From Citrus sinensis (Eukaryota; Streptophyta; Magnoliopsida; Sapindales; Rutaceae): DNA of 64,000 nucleotides. A program made the position numbers and the translations under genes. Under the pieces are notes generated by a model. The model worked only from the letters and a program-made list of their open reading frames with translations, was not told the origin of the DNA and made no database searches. Of this stretch, positions 1-13,566 are shown one piece after another (the stretch's first letter is position 1; the number at the start of each line of letters is the position of its first letter). The stretch is from NCBI RefSeq assembly GCF_022201045.2, contig NC_068559.1, positions 930,001-994,000 of the forward strand. Reading direction: 5' to 3'.

Positions 1-501
1 TTAAATTAACTTACTATTTAATTCCTCGATATATTCCTAATTTCATTTATATAAATAATACATTCGAATTTTCTAAATAAATAAAGTAAACATACACACG
101 ATTGTCCAAACAAAATTGTATTCAAATTTGTGTACACATGGTGTCCAAACAAAATTGTATTAAAAAAAGAAAAAAAATCTATAATGAACAATATGATATA
201 AAGAACTCATTGTCAAGAAAAGATGGAAAATATAGCCATTGTTTGAAAAGAAACTACTGAGTACCAAAAATAGTATCCTTAACATGAACTTAAATTAAGC
301 AACTTGATCAAGTCCTCTATGATGAAAACATTCATTATTGCGAAATAATCCTTACCCAAGAACTTCAAATTCCTGCAACAATGAGAATTAAAATATTATG
401 TTCTAGTTTATAAACTCCCAACTTTTATTTTTTACGTATATATACATATGACATTCTATAGGTAAAATATAATTTAAATTATAGCATTACCTTTACTTGA
501 G

Positions 502-2660
502 TTAATCCAAGGTGATGTACTTTATAGGCCATGCAATTGTGCTCCATTTTGCATCACCTAAGTTAAAGAACTTTTGAGTTGGTCAAACCAGAGATAATGA
601 TGGTTTATTCACTTCATCAACCCATACTTTGTAGTAATCTGGTCCAAGTTGAACATGGTGGACCAATGCCTCAGGATTTGTTGCAGCTATCATTCCTTTT
701 GCAACCACTTCCCCAGTACCCAACCAATTTAAGAGTTTACAAATATCACCATTAGTTGGAGTATTTGGAATAGCTGTGCTATCTTCAAAGGACTATCAGA
801 AAACAAAAAAATTATATATTAAAACAAAGTAAAAATTTGTTTTTGAAAAATCATAAATTTATATATAAAACATATGAAACCAATAAAACCTGAGGAGTTG
901 GTGCAAGATTATTGTCCAAGTTGTCATCAATGTTAACATGGTCCTGTTAAAATATAAAAATCAAAATAATATTATATGAAAAAAGTAAATATGATGGTAC
1001 AATTAATTATTAATTTAAATAACTTACCTTACTAAATCTTCTCCTAGACATGAAAAAATTTTGAAATTCAGTAAATCGATCACTTAGTTCTTTCAAATCA
1101 TTCTCAAGCTTCTTTACTTTGCGGTTGCCTTGGACCTGTGCAGCTACTTTTGAAGGTGTTACACCAAATCCCATACCTTTGACACAGCCAGGACGCTCAT
1201 CACCTTTTAGTTTTGCAATTCCATCATTCTTTAAGGAGGTTTGATCCTCTTCAGTTGACATTGCAGAAATTTCTTTAAGTTTTTTCTAAATGAGCATATA
1301 TTACAAGATACTAAGACTATATTAATGGAATTTCATATCATATTATTGTTATATAAACCAAGCAATTGTATTTATTAGTACCATTGATTCAGCAGCAGCC
1401 GCATTAATTGGTTGTCCATTTTTTCGTGTACGTGATTTAAGCCAAACGTTTACTCTAGTACCTGAAGATGGATCCTTTTTTATCTACCAATAAAACAGAA
1501 GATAATAAGAAAAAAAACCTCATCTAAAAAGATAGCACATATTCCACAATCAAGTTTGAAGTAGATAAAACCATTTCATCCCGTGTCCGTGCCATGCCTT
1601 TTCGACTTGTTGTGTGAGGCTTTGTTTGTGTTGCTCTCAATTGTTGGAATTTTTCACTTCTCTCCTATAAGACATAGGATATATTGAATGTAGTAACGTG
1701 AAATATAAATAATATATTGACATACATACTTTCCAATCTTTGCTTAATCGGTGGGCAACAAATTTCCTCCATTCTTCATCAGTCACATCTTCAGGTTTTA
1801 GCAACTTCAGTTTCCTAGTTGCATCAGGCATTTGAAATGCTTCCCTTATACTAATTGACAATTTGGATTTGTAATCTATCCATAACTTTCTCATTCGAGC
1901 AAGTATGTTTTCTTTTTTATGGTCATCAATGATAAACTTTTGCTGCAATGATATTAAAATAAACAACATTGTTAGTTGCTTTAAAGTATTATTATTTATA
2001 AATGAAATTAATAAAAAGGCTATCATACCTTAACAGCTGTCCAAAGCACTTCTTTAGTTTCTGAATCAACAGTGGTCCAACAATCTGGAATTATTGATAC
2101 CGTCTCTCGAACAATACTCCCATGGCCGAACTTAACACTACGGAGGTTGGTCCGATTGGTTGGTCATATTCATTAAACTCTACCACTAGGCGCTCATTTT
2201 TTTTAGTTGCCACCACATTCATCCTTGATGGGCCTCTTTTCTTCTTCTCTGTTAACGTGTTAAAATTTTCAAACTTCCAACATTACTATTTATTACAAAA
2301 CAACCAAATTAAAAAATATACAATAAATAAAATATTATTATGTTAAAGAAACGAAAAGAGAATCATGAGAAAAACATATAATTAAATAAATATTTCATGA
2401 CTAAATAAAATAAAGACCTAGTTTTGTTGGCTCGGATGGTTCACTGAAACTTTGTGGGTTGGACTGACTATCTAATCTTCGCCTTATCTCTTGCTCCTCT
2501 CTTGCAACAATATTTGATGCTAGGAATGGTCTTTTTCCTTTGCTCTTATCCTTTAGGAAGTTGGAAACATTTATAAGTTCAACAAAAAGTATTTCTTAAT
2601 GTTCTAATCAATGAATTATATCAAAACACTTCTAAAACTTACCTTTCTACCGTTGCCCAT
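502..2660 (-). pseudogene. Second CACTA gene (plant transposase Ptta/En/Spm family), degraded
   Basis: This minus-strand gene lies behind the transposase in the same element, as in other CACTA elements. It would start at 2660 (MGNGRK) and use exons near 2560-2422 (basic, KGKRPF), 2254-2036 (VEFNEYDQPIGP then IVRETVSIIPDCW), 1950-1730 (RKLWIDYKSKLS; DEEWRKFV), 1260-1030 (GMGFGVTPSKVAAQVQ followed by a predicted coiled coil) and 780-502 (LLNWLGTGEVVAKGMI, LVHHVQLGPDYYKVWVDEV). The end AWPIKYITLD then stop at 502-504 matches the usual C-terminus of the family. Lesions are an in-frame TGA at 583-585 and a probable frameshift near 2130-2160 where two halves of the conserved motif lie in different frames. 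The exon edges were set by eye. The protein is thought to bind element ends; that role is family knowledge, not seen here. Confidence 0.7.
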
Positions 2661-2903
2661 AGTCATTTTCTCTAATTAAGTGTTCACGATAAAAATGAAT
2701 CTTTATGCTAGCTACAACATGTTAAGAGTAAGTGAACATGATATATCATTAGGAAAAGAAAAAGATAAAATACAGTTGTTACTACAAATATAACAACATT
2801 ATTAGCATATGTTCATTGTTCATACTACAGTAAATCAAATATGCATTCACACTGTAAAAAATAATAAACAATGAATTCCAAATTCAAAATGAATAATAAT
2901 AGT

Positions 2904-5900
2904 TTAAATTTCAATTTCAATTTCCTCAGAATCCTTCCTTACATGAGAATCATTACCATCCACATCATTAGGCTCCAGCCTAGAAGCATCGATAGGCATA
3001 TTAGTTGAATTTACATTCTCATCATACATATTAAGGTTGTGATAGCCCCTTGGTGTTGCTTTAAGTACAACATACCAATTCGATGTATCACTTTCTCGAG
3101 AGTAAAAAACTTGTTTCGCTTGTGACGCCAATATGAAAGGATCTATTTGCCATTGATTTTGTCCTTGATGGAGATTCACCAATGTGAAACCATCATTTTG
3201 CTTGACTCCATTTATAGTGTTAGCCCAATCACAATGAAATATGGGCATTTGAAATGTACGATAGTCAAGCAAAATGATATCTTTTATAACCCCATAGTAG
3301 GATACATTTCCAACAACTGCAGCATTATCCTTCGCACTAGATCTACATATAGTTTCTGCTTCAATAAAGACACCACTATCTTGAGTTGACCTTTCTACTT
3401 CCCTTGTATGAAATCTTTGACCATTAACAATGAAACCAACAAAAGACATTGCATGCATCCTAGGCCCTTTTGCTAGTGACTTTAATGTGTCAGATACATT
3501 AGCCATACTTTCTTGGATCTTTATCTATTCACCAATAAACCATACAATAGGTCAGCATATACATTGAAAAGTTTATTTCATTTGATTTTTTTTAATGTTA
3601 ACTTAGATGGACTAAATGATTAGCTTACTTTTTCTGCTAACCATTGGAAAAAAGTTTTAGTGTGCATTTTGTGTAGCTCTTGAATATCACACCTACGTCT
3701 CCTAAATGATCTCTGCAATTCCTCCATATGCATTCTAAGATCAAACTAAGTTAATTACAAGACTAAATACATAAATTAAATAATATACATGATCGATAAA
3801 TACTCACTCTCGAAATGGCTCCGCTTCTATTGTACTTAATAATACATAACGATGTGTGATTTTTAACATAGCTTCAGACATTTTCAATGATCGACCTTTT
3901 AAGATTGGCCGCCCTCCTATAATTATCTCGTCACTACTTTCCTCGTTACGCATAGGAAGTGCACCTATATTTTTTGCTTTTTGCATATATTCGCTACAAA
4001 ATCTTACACACTCCTCAGCTAGACAACACTCTGCTATACACCCTTCAGGCCTTGCACGATTCTAACGTATCCCTTAAGTGTTTTCATACATCTATATAAA
4101 AGTAAAAGAAATATTAACTATTTAAAGAGTGAATTTAAAAAGAAAAAAAATAAGAAAAGAGATAATTATTACCTCTCAAATGGGAACATCCAACGATAGT
4201 GAGCTGGCCCACATAATCGAGCCTCTCGCCCTAAATGAATTGTCAAGTGAATCATAATATCGAAAAATGCTGGTAGGTAGTACATCTCCAACATGCACAC
4301 AGTCTCATGCATATCTAACTCTAATTTTTCCAATGCATTTCTATCTATTACTCTTTGACATAATTGATTGAAAAATGCACATATTCGAAATATTGTTGTC
4401 CTAGGTCCACTAGGTAAAAGATTTCTCAATGCTACTGGTAGTAATTGCTGCATTAACACATGACAATCATGTGACTTTAGACCTGTTATTTTACACTCTT
4501 CTACTGAAACACAATTAGCAATATTAGAGCTATAACCATCAAGTACTTTTAGCTCAGAAAGACGCTTACAAAATATTATTTTCTCCTCTTTTGACAATGT
4601 GAATGATGCTGCTGGCAATGTAAGTTTATTTTCTTTTAAATTAGGCTGCAAGTCTTGTCTAATGCCCATTGTCACTAAATCTCTACGAGATTCAATTCCT
4701 TCTTTTGTTTTTCCTTTTATGTTCAGTAATGTTCCAATGATACTATCACAAACATTCTTCTCAATATGCATCACATCCAAGTTGTGACGCAAGTCTAACT
4801 CCTGCACACAATAAAGTTTTTTAATTCATAATTTAGCTCAGGAAAAAATTAAAAGAAACTAAAATACTATTTATTATCCATTTTTTAATTATCTTTAAAA
4901 ATGTCTATCATTAGCAAATTACTTCAAATACATATAAACAAAAAACTAATTTAAAAATGACTAAAAACAACTCTTAGACAAATAAAAGAAATGAAGTATT
5001 AAACAATGATAAGAGATTACCTTCCAATAAGGTAAGCTAAAAAAAATTGACTTCTTCTTCCATATACTTTTTGGTTCATTTTGCCTCCTGCTTCTCTTTT
5101 TCTTATATTTACCCCAATTGTTTTGAATATTACTTAAGGCAAGTACAATGTCTTCACCCGTCAAAGGTTTAGGAGGCCGTCTTGTTTCTTCCTTTCCATC
5201 AAACCAATCTTTTTTCTCAATACGCCATTCATGTCTCGGATGTAAAAATCGTCTATGACCTCTATATACCATCTTTTTACTATTTGTTAACCATTCAGAA
5301 CATACGTTTGGACCACATATAGGACATGCTAACTCTCCTTTTGTAGTACATCCAGCTAAATTACCATAAGCCGGAAAATCATTAATTGTCCACATTAAAA
5401 TAGCTTTTAGTTTAAAAGCAGATTTATTCAAAGAATCATAAACTTGAACACCATTGTTCCACAATTCAATCAAATCATCTATTAATGGCTCCAAGAATAC
5501 ATCAATGTCATTCCCTGGTTGTTTTGGCCCTGGTATTAATAATGTCAACATTATGTTCTCCTCAGACATACATACCCATGGAGGGAGGTTATATGTTACT
5601 AGGAAAATAGGCCAACAACTGTATACAGAGCTAAAATTACAAAAAGGGTTAAACCCATCAGCAGCAACCCCAAACCTGATATTTCTTGGATCAGATGCAA
5701 AATTAGACCATTTCTTATTGATGTTATCCCATGCCACTGAATCAACTGGGTGTCTCATTTTTCCATATGAACTTTTGTTAATTGAGTGTCATTTCAATTG
5801 TTCTACTTTTTCACATGACATAAACATCTTTCTAAGTCTAGGTATTATAGGAAAATAGCGCAGCACTTTTGCTGGTACTCCTGTCCTAATCTTCTTAGTT

Positions 5901-6703
5901 CGAGAATTTACTTGCCATCTAGAGGTGTTACACTTAGGACATGTATCTAAATTTTCTTTCTCCTTGGTGAAGAGACAACAATCATTAACACAAGCATGGA
6001 TTTTTTTGTAACCACTGTCAAAATCCTTAAGCAGTTTCTTCACTAAGTGTAGAGAACCAGGTAAAACATTATCTTCAGGTAACATATCACAAATAATCTG
6101 AAGAAGTTCATTAAAACCATTATCAGATAATCCATGTGCAATCTTGTGTTTATATAAGGCAACAGTTGCTGACATTTTTGTATATTTTGAACATTCTAGG
6201 TATAAAGAAGTCTCAGCAGCTTTCACCTTTTCAGTAAACTCATTTTCTTCTAACCTATGTGTGGTATCATCAATGTAGTCATTTGGGTTATCTATGACAC
6301 CATAGTTTTGAAGATAAGCATCATTATACATTTCGTAAGCGTCTGTCATCTTCACATCTTTATCTTGCCTAGAAGTATTTGGAGCTTCTCCATGAAAAAC
6401 CCAATTATCATAAGTGGGATCCATCCCACTTATCACTAAATGTCCATATACCATGTCTACATGTTGACGACAATAACAGGCACATTTTATGCATGGACAT
6501 ATAATCCTATCAGAATTTCCAGCATTTTTTCTAGCCAAGTTGACAAATTTTTGGGCTCCATCTTGAAATTCTTTAGTATATCTACATATAAAAAAAAGTT
6601 AAAAAAAAATAAAACTTTAAATCTATTAGCATAAAATATTTAAATACTGCAGTTATTCAAATACTAACCTATTAAGCTTCACCCATTTTTTATCCTTCAA
6701 CAT
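2904..6703 (-). pseudogene. CACTA transposase (TNP2 / DUF4218 / DUF4216), one stop and one frameshift
   Basis: Cut-and-paste transposase of the CACTA superfamily. Exons read on the minus strand: 6703-6669 (start MLKDKKWVKLNR), 6581-5021, 4801-4173, 4091-3808, 3734-3629 and 3524-2904, with GT-AG borders. In order they hold the transposase-associated zinc-binding region (CPCIKC near 6495), the TNP2 domain (GVAADGFNPF, PICG), DUF4218 (HNLDVMHIEKNVCDS; MYYLPAFFDIMIHL; ARLCGPAHYRWMFPFER) and DUF4216 (CDWANTINGVK). A TGA at 5789-5791 stands where family members have tryptophan; reading continues in the same frame at MRHPVDSV. In the 4091-3808 exon the frame shifts by one base within about 4030-4060. 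Otherwise the exons look coherent, implying recent inactivation. The C-terminus ends in an acidic EEIEIEI. Confidence 0.85.
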
Positions 6704-6849
6704 GACATCAAGTGCTTGCTTGTAACCTCTTTGATCTGTTGTTTAAATATAAAACATATTTTTTTAATTATTTGTCTAGCAAAGAATCAGATTGCTCAAT
6801 CTGCTATACATAACCAATTCTTTTTCTTACTCTTTTTTTTAACAAACAA

Positions 6850-7754
6850 TTACGAATAAAAATAATCAAAATTCTTTTTCAACCCAAACTTGCAAATAAG
6901 ACATCACGACTAGATGACATTATTTGGCAAAAGTACTAGCTCATAAACAAGCATATATACATATATTATACAACTAAGGTTTTTAAAAGATAAAGATAAT
7001 CAAACAAGTTATTTGTATTATTGGCAAAAGAACTTATCTGTGATTGCAATTTGCATTTGTGCTCAAACTTTTGCCAACTACAAATTTCAGTTGTCCTGAA
7101 TTCAGATAGATCTGTTCAAGATATAATTTGCTTTGAAATTCTCCAGAAACAATTAAAATGTATTATTGAGTTTGTAGACATGGAAAACCACCATGGCTTG
7201 AGATTCTCCAATCATAGACCTTCCAATCCTTGGTGATGGCAATATTTGATTTCAGGTCTTTGGTACTGATGCCAATAGATTTTACCCTGGCTGTTTTTTT
7301 TTCCCTTGTGGACCTCTGCTTTACTGTTGTTTCTCTTTTATAGCGTTAATAGAAAAGAAATAGCAAGATGCCAAGAGATTGGACTAGCTAGTTAGTTGGC
7401 ATTTATTAACAGTTACGAATATGTACATGTTATTTGCATGCTAAAAAATCATGGAAGCAGAGGACATATATGTACATGCGGCCATTTTTATTTAATGTTT
7501 TCTTTTCTAAGAAATTCGTTTATGCTAAAGTGATGCACCGCTCAACAAGTAAAGTTATATTAGTTGCTACCACAAATGTTGACGACAGTTACGAATAAAA
7601 ATAATCAAAATTCTTTTTCAACCCAAACTTGCAAATAAGACATCACGACTAGATGACATTGTTTGGCAAAAGTACTAGCTCATAAACAAGCATATATACA
7701 TATATTATACAACTAAGGTTTTTAAAAGATAAAGATAATCAAACAAGTTATTTG
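6850..7754. repeat. Direct 166-bp repeat, 739 bp apart, with a third internally deleted copy
   Basis: Positions 6850-7015 and 7589-7754 are the same 166 bp with one mismatch seen by eye (attatttgg versus attgtttgg). A short derivative, CAGTTACGAATA followed closely by GTTATTTGCATGCTAAAAAAT, lies at 7410-7450 and looks like the same unit with its middle deleted. All three are in the 5' non-coding part of the CACTA element, so the duplication happened inside the transposon. Confidence 0.8.
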
Positions 7755-8806
7755 CATGCTAAAAAATAAAATCATTTAGTATTAAGCATAAAAGAACAAA
7801 TGAAAAAAAAACCAAAATTTTAATGCCAAACATATTCACAATATGCTATGTGGGAAAAAGATCAAGTATAGGGCATACCTGAAATAATTCTCACCACGAA
7901 GTCTGAAAAATGAAGTCGAAAGCTCAGACCAGCATCCTGGATTTGATTTCTCTCCTGTTGCACGTGGAACCAGAAATTTTGAAACAAAAATTTTACTTTT
8001 TTTTTCAAATCTTTTAATAAAATTATAATTTAATTAATTGAAAGATAAATTAGATTAACTAGATAACACAATAACAGTAACACAACCATTCAAACTTATG
8101 TCCCAACATAACGATTTCCAAATCAAATGAAAAGAAAATTACATATTAAATAAAAAGTTCTTACCTTTCCTTGTCGCTGATGGTACAAACGGCGATAATA
8201 GGAATTAAAAAGAAGATTGAGGCCAAAACCTTTGTGAAATTGCAGAGAGGATGAAATAAAATTGCAGAGAGGATGAAATACTAAGGTTAAAAGGGTATAC
8301 GATTCCAAATAAGAGAGGGAAAATCTGAAAAACTAGGGCATTTAGAAGTATGGGTATTCTAAAAATATGAGATAAAATTGGAAAAAATCAAAAATTTTTG
8401 GAAGAATTTGATAACAGCCGAATCTCCATAGAGAATTAATGCGGGAGTGTTTTAGAAGAGGTGGGAAATTTGCAAACTAGAGAGAAATTAGTAAAGTGTT
8501 CCTATTTTGTTTGTAGTAAGATTCTAATTTAACAGGATAAGTCCAAGGCCATCTTTTATTATTAATTAACAGCAAATATCACGCGCTATTGAAAACTATT
8601 TTTACGGGGATTGATATTTTTATGCTATTAAAAATTTATTATCCAAGCAATCAACGGCAATTTTTTAAAAATATGCCATCTTATTATATAGTGGAATCTT
8701 TTAACGGTGAATATTTTAATACATTCCGTCTTTACATATTTTTAACAACATGTAATTATAATATGCCGTTAGAACTCCACCGTAAAAACTCCTTTTTGTT
8801 GTAGTG

Positions 8807-9292
8807 TTACGAGTTGTTTTAGATATTTGGATTTCAATTTACTAGTATGTATAGATACTGGCTTGTACATTGATTTGGAGTGTTAATTAATATAATCCAG
8901 AATGTTCATCTCTATCAAATTCTCTGAGTTCTCTTTTTACTATCTCAGTAACCAAACGAAGCAAAATATCAAATTCGCATTTGATCACGAATATTTTCAT
9001 TTTTGTAACTACACGCCTATTGCTTGACGAACCAAAAATGGCGAAAAAGAAAGAAGTAAAGCTAGGGAAAAAAATTGACATTAATACTTCTAACTTTGAT
9101 ACCATTATAAGAGAAATCATACTCCAACAATAATATGAACACTGATGCCATTTTCAGAAGAATCACCTAAAAGTTTAAGCTGACAAGCGTCCCAAAAGTG
9201 AACCCAAGAATTGGAGAAATAATTCAAACAAGGAGGATTACATGCATGTAGAGGAATCAAATCTGAGATTTTATACTCGTTGTGGTACTATG
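8807..9292. other. Intergenic gap between CACTA element and Copia LTR
   Basis: AT-rich sequence between two mobile elements. Short open frames occur but show no splice-linked continuation or recognisable motif. I see no gene here. Confidence 0.5.
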
Positions 9293-10852
9293 TGTTCGGG
9301 AAAATATGTTCTTTAAAAGCATATGTGTTTATTTAATTGTAATAAATAATTTTTCTGATTAATAAAATAAATGAGACATTTTATTCAAATATCTTAATTG
9401 CATTAAATTTTTATTAAAGTCTATTTAATCATATTATATGTATTTATGTGATCATCATGTGGATTCACAGAAAATATAAATACAAATTATCTTATGATTA
9501 AATAAATTTAATTCGCAGTTGATAAATAAAGTTGGGCACTTTATTTTGGTATAGACTGTAATAAATTCATTGAATGATTTGTCTTAATTTTGTCTTAATC
9601 ATATATAAATTTATTGATGTAGTACGACTACATTGAACAGGATCACATATGAGATTTAATTAACTTTGTAATAACTGTCAGACTTATTAAATCTCATAGG
9701 CATTGATTTTACTGTAATCTTAATCTTGAGTTAATTATGATTTCATGATTGTAATTGTTATTCCATTTGAGTTACCAATAGGCACGATACATACTTGTGG
9801 TCAAGATTACCCGGTATCTTGGTGGGAGCAATTATGAGTATTAGAGTTATGGATTAACAATATAGAATTTGTACAACACATCGCTTGATAGGTTTTCGGC
9901 ACTTGATCATAGAATATTATGGCCAGAGTATGTCAACATATTTAGTATGTTGAAAATTATCATTAGAGAAAACCGGTAAGTATTAAAGAACAAAATGTAA
10001 TTAAATTGATTGGACCGTTGAGATATCGATTTAATTAATGATGTGGTACAAATGATTGTGTAGTAAAGAAATCAATGTGGCTTAGGACGAATTATTATTC
10101 GAGCATACAATTATGGAAGTCAGTTCCAATCTTTTAGTGGAGTAGATTTAGAATTAAATAATTGGGCTAGTTTAATTACAAGTCTAATTATTGTAGCCAC
10201 TATTGTATGTTCTCAAATAATCCCCGGGTTAGCTCATTTAATTGACTGCACCACTACTGGATTAATAAGCAAGATAACTAGCTATTTTGGTCAAAAGCCT
10301 AAATATATTATTTAGTGGGAGACTCCATTTAATTAGCTTGTGTGTAAAGGGCCTTATGTTATTTTACAAGGTGGGTCCCCTATAGAAAAAGCAAGTAACG
10401 TGAGTTTTGATTTTTGATTATTTGGAGCCTATGGTTTTCACTAAAGGGTGATATAAAAATGCTTATTTTCTCTAAAGAAAAAAGAGCAACCACTTTATAC
10501 AGATCAGAGAAAAAGATTTTTCTCTCTATTGTTGAGAGAAAAATTTTCTCATGCTAGTTGCTTTAGTAGTGATAAAGGTGCCCACACATTAAGTGTAGAT
10601 CAAACCTGAGTCATAACCTGGAGATCATTGGTGAAAGTTCGTGATCTAATAAGCGTGGTGGTGACGGATCGTGATCTAACAGTCGTGGTGGTGACGGATC
10701 GTGATTTGGGAGCGCCTAAATCACTTCAGTGGAAAAATCTAAATCGGATTTTCAAGGTACGATTTCTAGATTACAAATTCTTGTATATTAAATGAGAGCG
10801 ATCTTAAAAGGGTTTTTTAAAAAAAATTAAAAAACCTGATCTTTCCCCAACA
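9293..10852 (+). mobile_element. LTR (5' LTR) of a Copia-type retrotransposon
   Basis: A 1560-bp segment starting TGTTCGGGAAAATATG and ending CCCCAACA, colinear over its whole length with the solo LTR at 37903-39526 (shared blocks include GATCACATATGAGATTTAAT and repeated GTGGTGACGGATCGTGATCT units near the 3' end). It is followed at 10855-10867 by a primer-binding site, which identifies it as the 5' LTR. The first bases (TGTTC instead of TGTTG) are mutated. No 3' LTR follows within the window, so the element is a truncated remnant. Confidence 0.85.
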
Positions 10853-10854
10853 AT

Positions 10855-10867
10855 TGGTATCAGAGCC
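10855..10867 (+). other. Primer-binding site complementary to initiator tRNA-Met
   Basis: TGGTATCAGAGCC two bases after the LTR end is the standard plant Copia/Gypsy primer-binding site matching the 3' end of tRNA-iMet. Internal sequence continues to roughly 11400 with no gag or pol similarity that I can see. Confidence 0.9.
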
Positions 10868-13566
10868 ATCTCATATTAATATATAAGAATATTGTATGAA
10901 ATCATTCTTGAAATTTATGTATTACAGTGGCACAATTTATTCATATATATATTATTTATTTAATATATGAATAAAGTATGTTTTGGTTTGTCTTAATTCA
11001 TGATTAGATCTTCCATTGTATTTTTCTTTTGGATCTGTAATAAGAGGGGTATTGTTTTATCACCATGTTTCCATCTTGATTTATTTTACTGTTATAGAAT
11101 TTTTCTAAGCCAAAATTGGCCTAGGAAATTTGTAAATCGCTGCAGAATAATCACGCGATGACAGATCAGAGAACGAAGGCTGGAAATTTCAGCGGCAACC
11201 AGCAGCAAGCAGCGCGCGGCCAACAGTAAACTGAGGTGATTTGGGAGATGAACTAACGTGATTTCAAAAGTAAAATGAGGTGTTCTAAGTTTGAAATAAT
11301 ATAAAGAGATATATGGAGTTAATTTAAAGATGGAGAGCTCAAAATGGATATATTTTATTCTTTTTTCATGATGGTTTGCTCTAACCATCGAATTTGGCTT
11401 CGATAACCTTTGTAAGCTATCCTCCCTCCACTCAATAATGTAGACTTTTCTTCCATTTATTCTATGTTATTACGTGTCATTTGCACATCAATCCAAATTG
11501 ATGTCCCAAATTTATCCCAAACAAGAATTTTACCATCAAAATGTTGAATGATAACTACAAATGTTCCAAGGATTCTTCTGAATGCGAATGATTGAATCAC
11601 CGATTATTTGCTGAGCCTTGTGCTATCGCCATCTTCAGGTCTCTTTCAGCTTGAAGAAATGATAAATTGATGATAGTGTCTGAGAAAAATAAACAATGAG
11701 AGAAATTATAAACATACAACAGAAACATAGACCGAGAAAAATTAAAAGTAGGTGAGACCCTTAAGAAGCGCTTTCAAAATAATTCTGAAACAAAAGCACC
11801 CCACTTTTGATAATCTTTCTCCCCAGCAGAGGGCTTCACATCTCTGTTCGTTCGTAAGTCATAAAGTTAGTCGCTCCTTATTCCTTTATTCATAGGGAGT
11901 GTAAATATACATTTATCTTGATTATTTGACTAAGATTTCAAATTGAAGATTTATGCTACGCAAACAATTTTTCAATTTGGACGAAATAATTTATTATTTT
12001 CATGAAATATTGCATGGGATGAATGTTATAAATATCCATATGCCTTGCCACTTCTCATTAAATGATTTCTAATCATCTAGATTACAGTGAAGGTGTGTAG
12101 TAAAAAGAACATATATAAAGAGTTTTTAAAATAATTATTGTTAGTTGTGTTATAAAAAGGTCCAGCTACAATACAAGTGTAATTTTATACCTTTTTTTTT
12201 TCAACCATTGGATCCAACCCAAGAGTTGCAAATGCTATTACAACGGCTTGGATGGTGTTATTTGATTATTAACGATGTTGTCCCTTATGTTTACTAAAAG
12301 AAGAAGAAAAAATTAAGTTTCAAAATTTTGACACATTGGTCCGTTAAAATATTTTATTGTCAAAGGTAATTTAGTAAATGAACATATTTATATATTAAAA
12401 ATATGAATGAATTATTTTAACTTGGTAAAATACTCTCTACTTCTATTTACTTAAAATACCAATTAGATTTTAATAATACTATTTTGTATTTAGTGTAACA
12501 CAAAATTGGACAAGGTTTTATATAAATTTTGTCAATATTAAAATGAAAAAAAGATAAATATTAAATAAATTCTTGGATAGTCATTTAAATTCTCATTATA
12601 GAGTTTATAAATAATATTTTCAAAATAATAAATTTCAATATGTAAATTTGAGATTGTTTAAATTTACTTATATTTTATCACACGTATGAAACTGATCAAT
12701 TATTTATTTAATATGAAAACAAATAAATTGTATAATATTTATTCTATTACTTAAATTTAAAATTGGTTGAGAAGTAGAGAGAGAATAAATTTTTTAGAAT
12801 TTTAAAATTATTATATTTTAATTGGGTTTATTACATAAAATTATTAAAACTTATAGTTTTTATTATTTACGGAAAACAATAGGGATTTTTGAAGAAAATA
12901 CCAAATAAATTTTTTAGAATTTTGAAATTATTATATTTTAATTGGGGCTTATGCATAAAATTTTTATTATTTATAGAAAACTATAGGGACTGCTAAAGAA
13001 AACACCAAAATGGTGTTCGGTACAACGAGGGTAAGATAGTTTTGTCCATTGTGTTATAAAAATAATTAATTATAAAAAGAATTAGTTGAATATTTTGTAA
13101 AATTTATTTTTAAAAGTTCTATTAATCTTAAAGGATTAAACTATTATAAAAATATGAAAGAATATGATGGATAAAATTTAATAAGAGTAATGTTAGTTCT
13201 CGAAATCAAATTTTAAAAAATTACTCTTTATTATTTACTATGAGCTGATAATTTTATCAAAATAATTTTTTTAAAAAAAAACTAAATCAAAACAATTAAC
13301 TTTTTACATTTTTAAATCACTTTCAAATACTAAAAAAGCATTCTGAAACAGCCTTTAAACAGCCAAAAACAAACTTATGAATCAAAATTTCGGTCTTTCC
13401 ATTATAATCATAGTAAAATATTTTACAACGATGTAGCATCAACTAATAAATTGTACAACCGACGCAAAAATCTGCCCAAACTCAATACAAAGAATAATGC
13501 TTTAATTTAATTTTTTTTGGGGTTTGTGTATGAACTGTAAAATAGAATGAAACTATAACTGAAAGT
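10868..13566. other. Truncated retroelement interior and AT-rich intergenic DNA
   Basis: The first few hundred bases belong to the truncated Copia element; the boundary cannot be placed exactly. The rest is very AT-rich and without a recognisable gene, apart from a 120-bp tandem duplication at 12784-13007. It ends at the 3' side of HSPRO, whose transcript tail presumably extends into it. Confidence 0.5.
12784..13007. repeat. Two-copy 120-bp tandem duplication, diverged
   Basis: A unit beginning AATAAATTTTTTAGAATTTT at 12784 repeats at 12904 with scattered substitutions and a small deletion in the second copy. It is extremely AT-rich and has no coding content. Confidence 0.7.

Larger units (their letters stand above)
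1..8806 (-). mobile_element. CACTA (En/Spm) DNA transposon, 5' end at 8806, 3' end beyond window
   Basis: Read on the minus strand, the element begins at 8806 with CACTACAACAAAAAGG, the classic CACTA terminus, followed by short subterminal repeats containing AACGG and CCGTAAAAA-type words (about 8590-8800). Two genes follow in the order typical of the superfamily: a TNP2-type transposase (2904-6703) and a Ptta/En/Spm-type second gene (502-2660). The base triplet outside 8806 is TTA, fitting the 3-bp target duplication of CACTA elements. No matching CACTA terminus is seen near position 1, so the other end lies outside the window. Both genes carry lesions, so the copy is probably not autonomous, but they are few. 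The 5' part (6704-8600) is long and non-coding and holds an internal duplication. Confidence 0.9.

Noticed and set aside
10868..11400. Possible gag gene behind the Copia primer-binding site
   Set aside because: The sequence has only short frames and no zinc knuckle or gag-like motif, so the element is treated as truncated.
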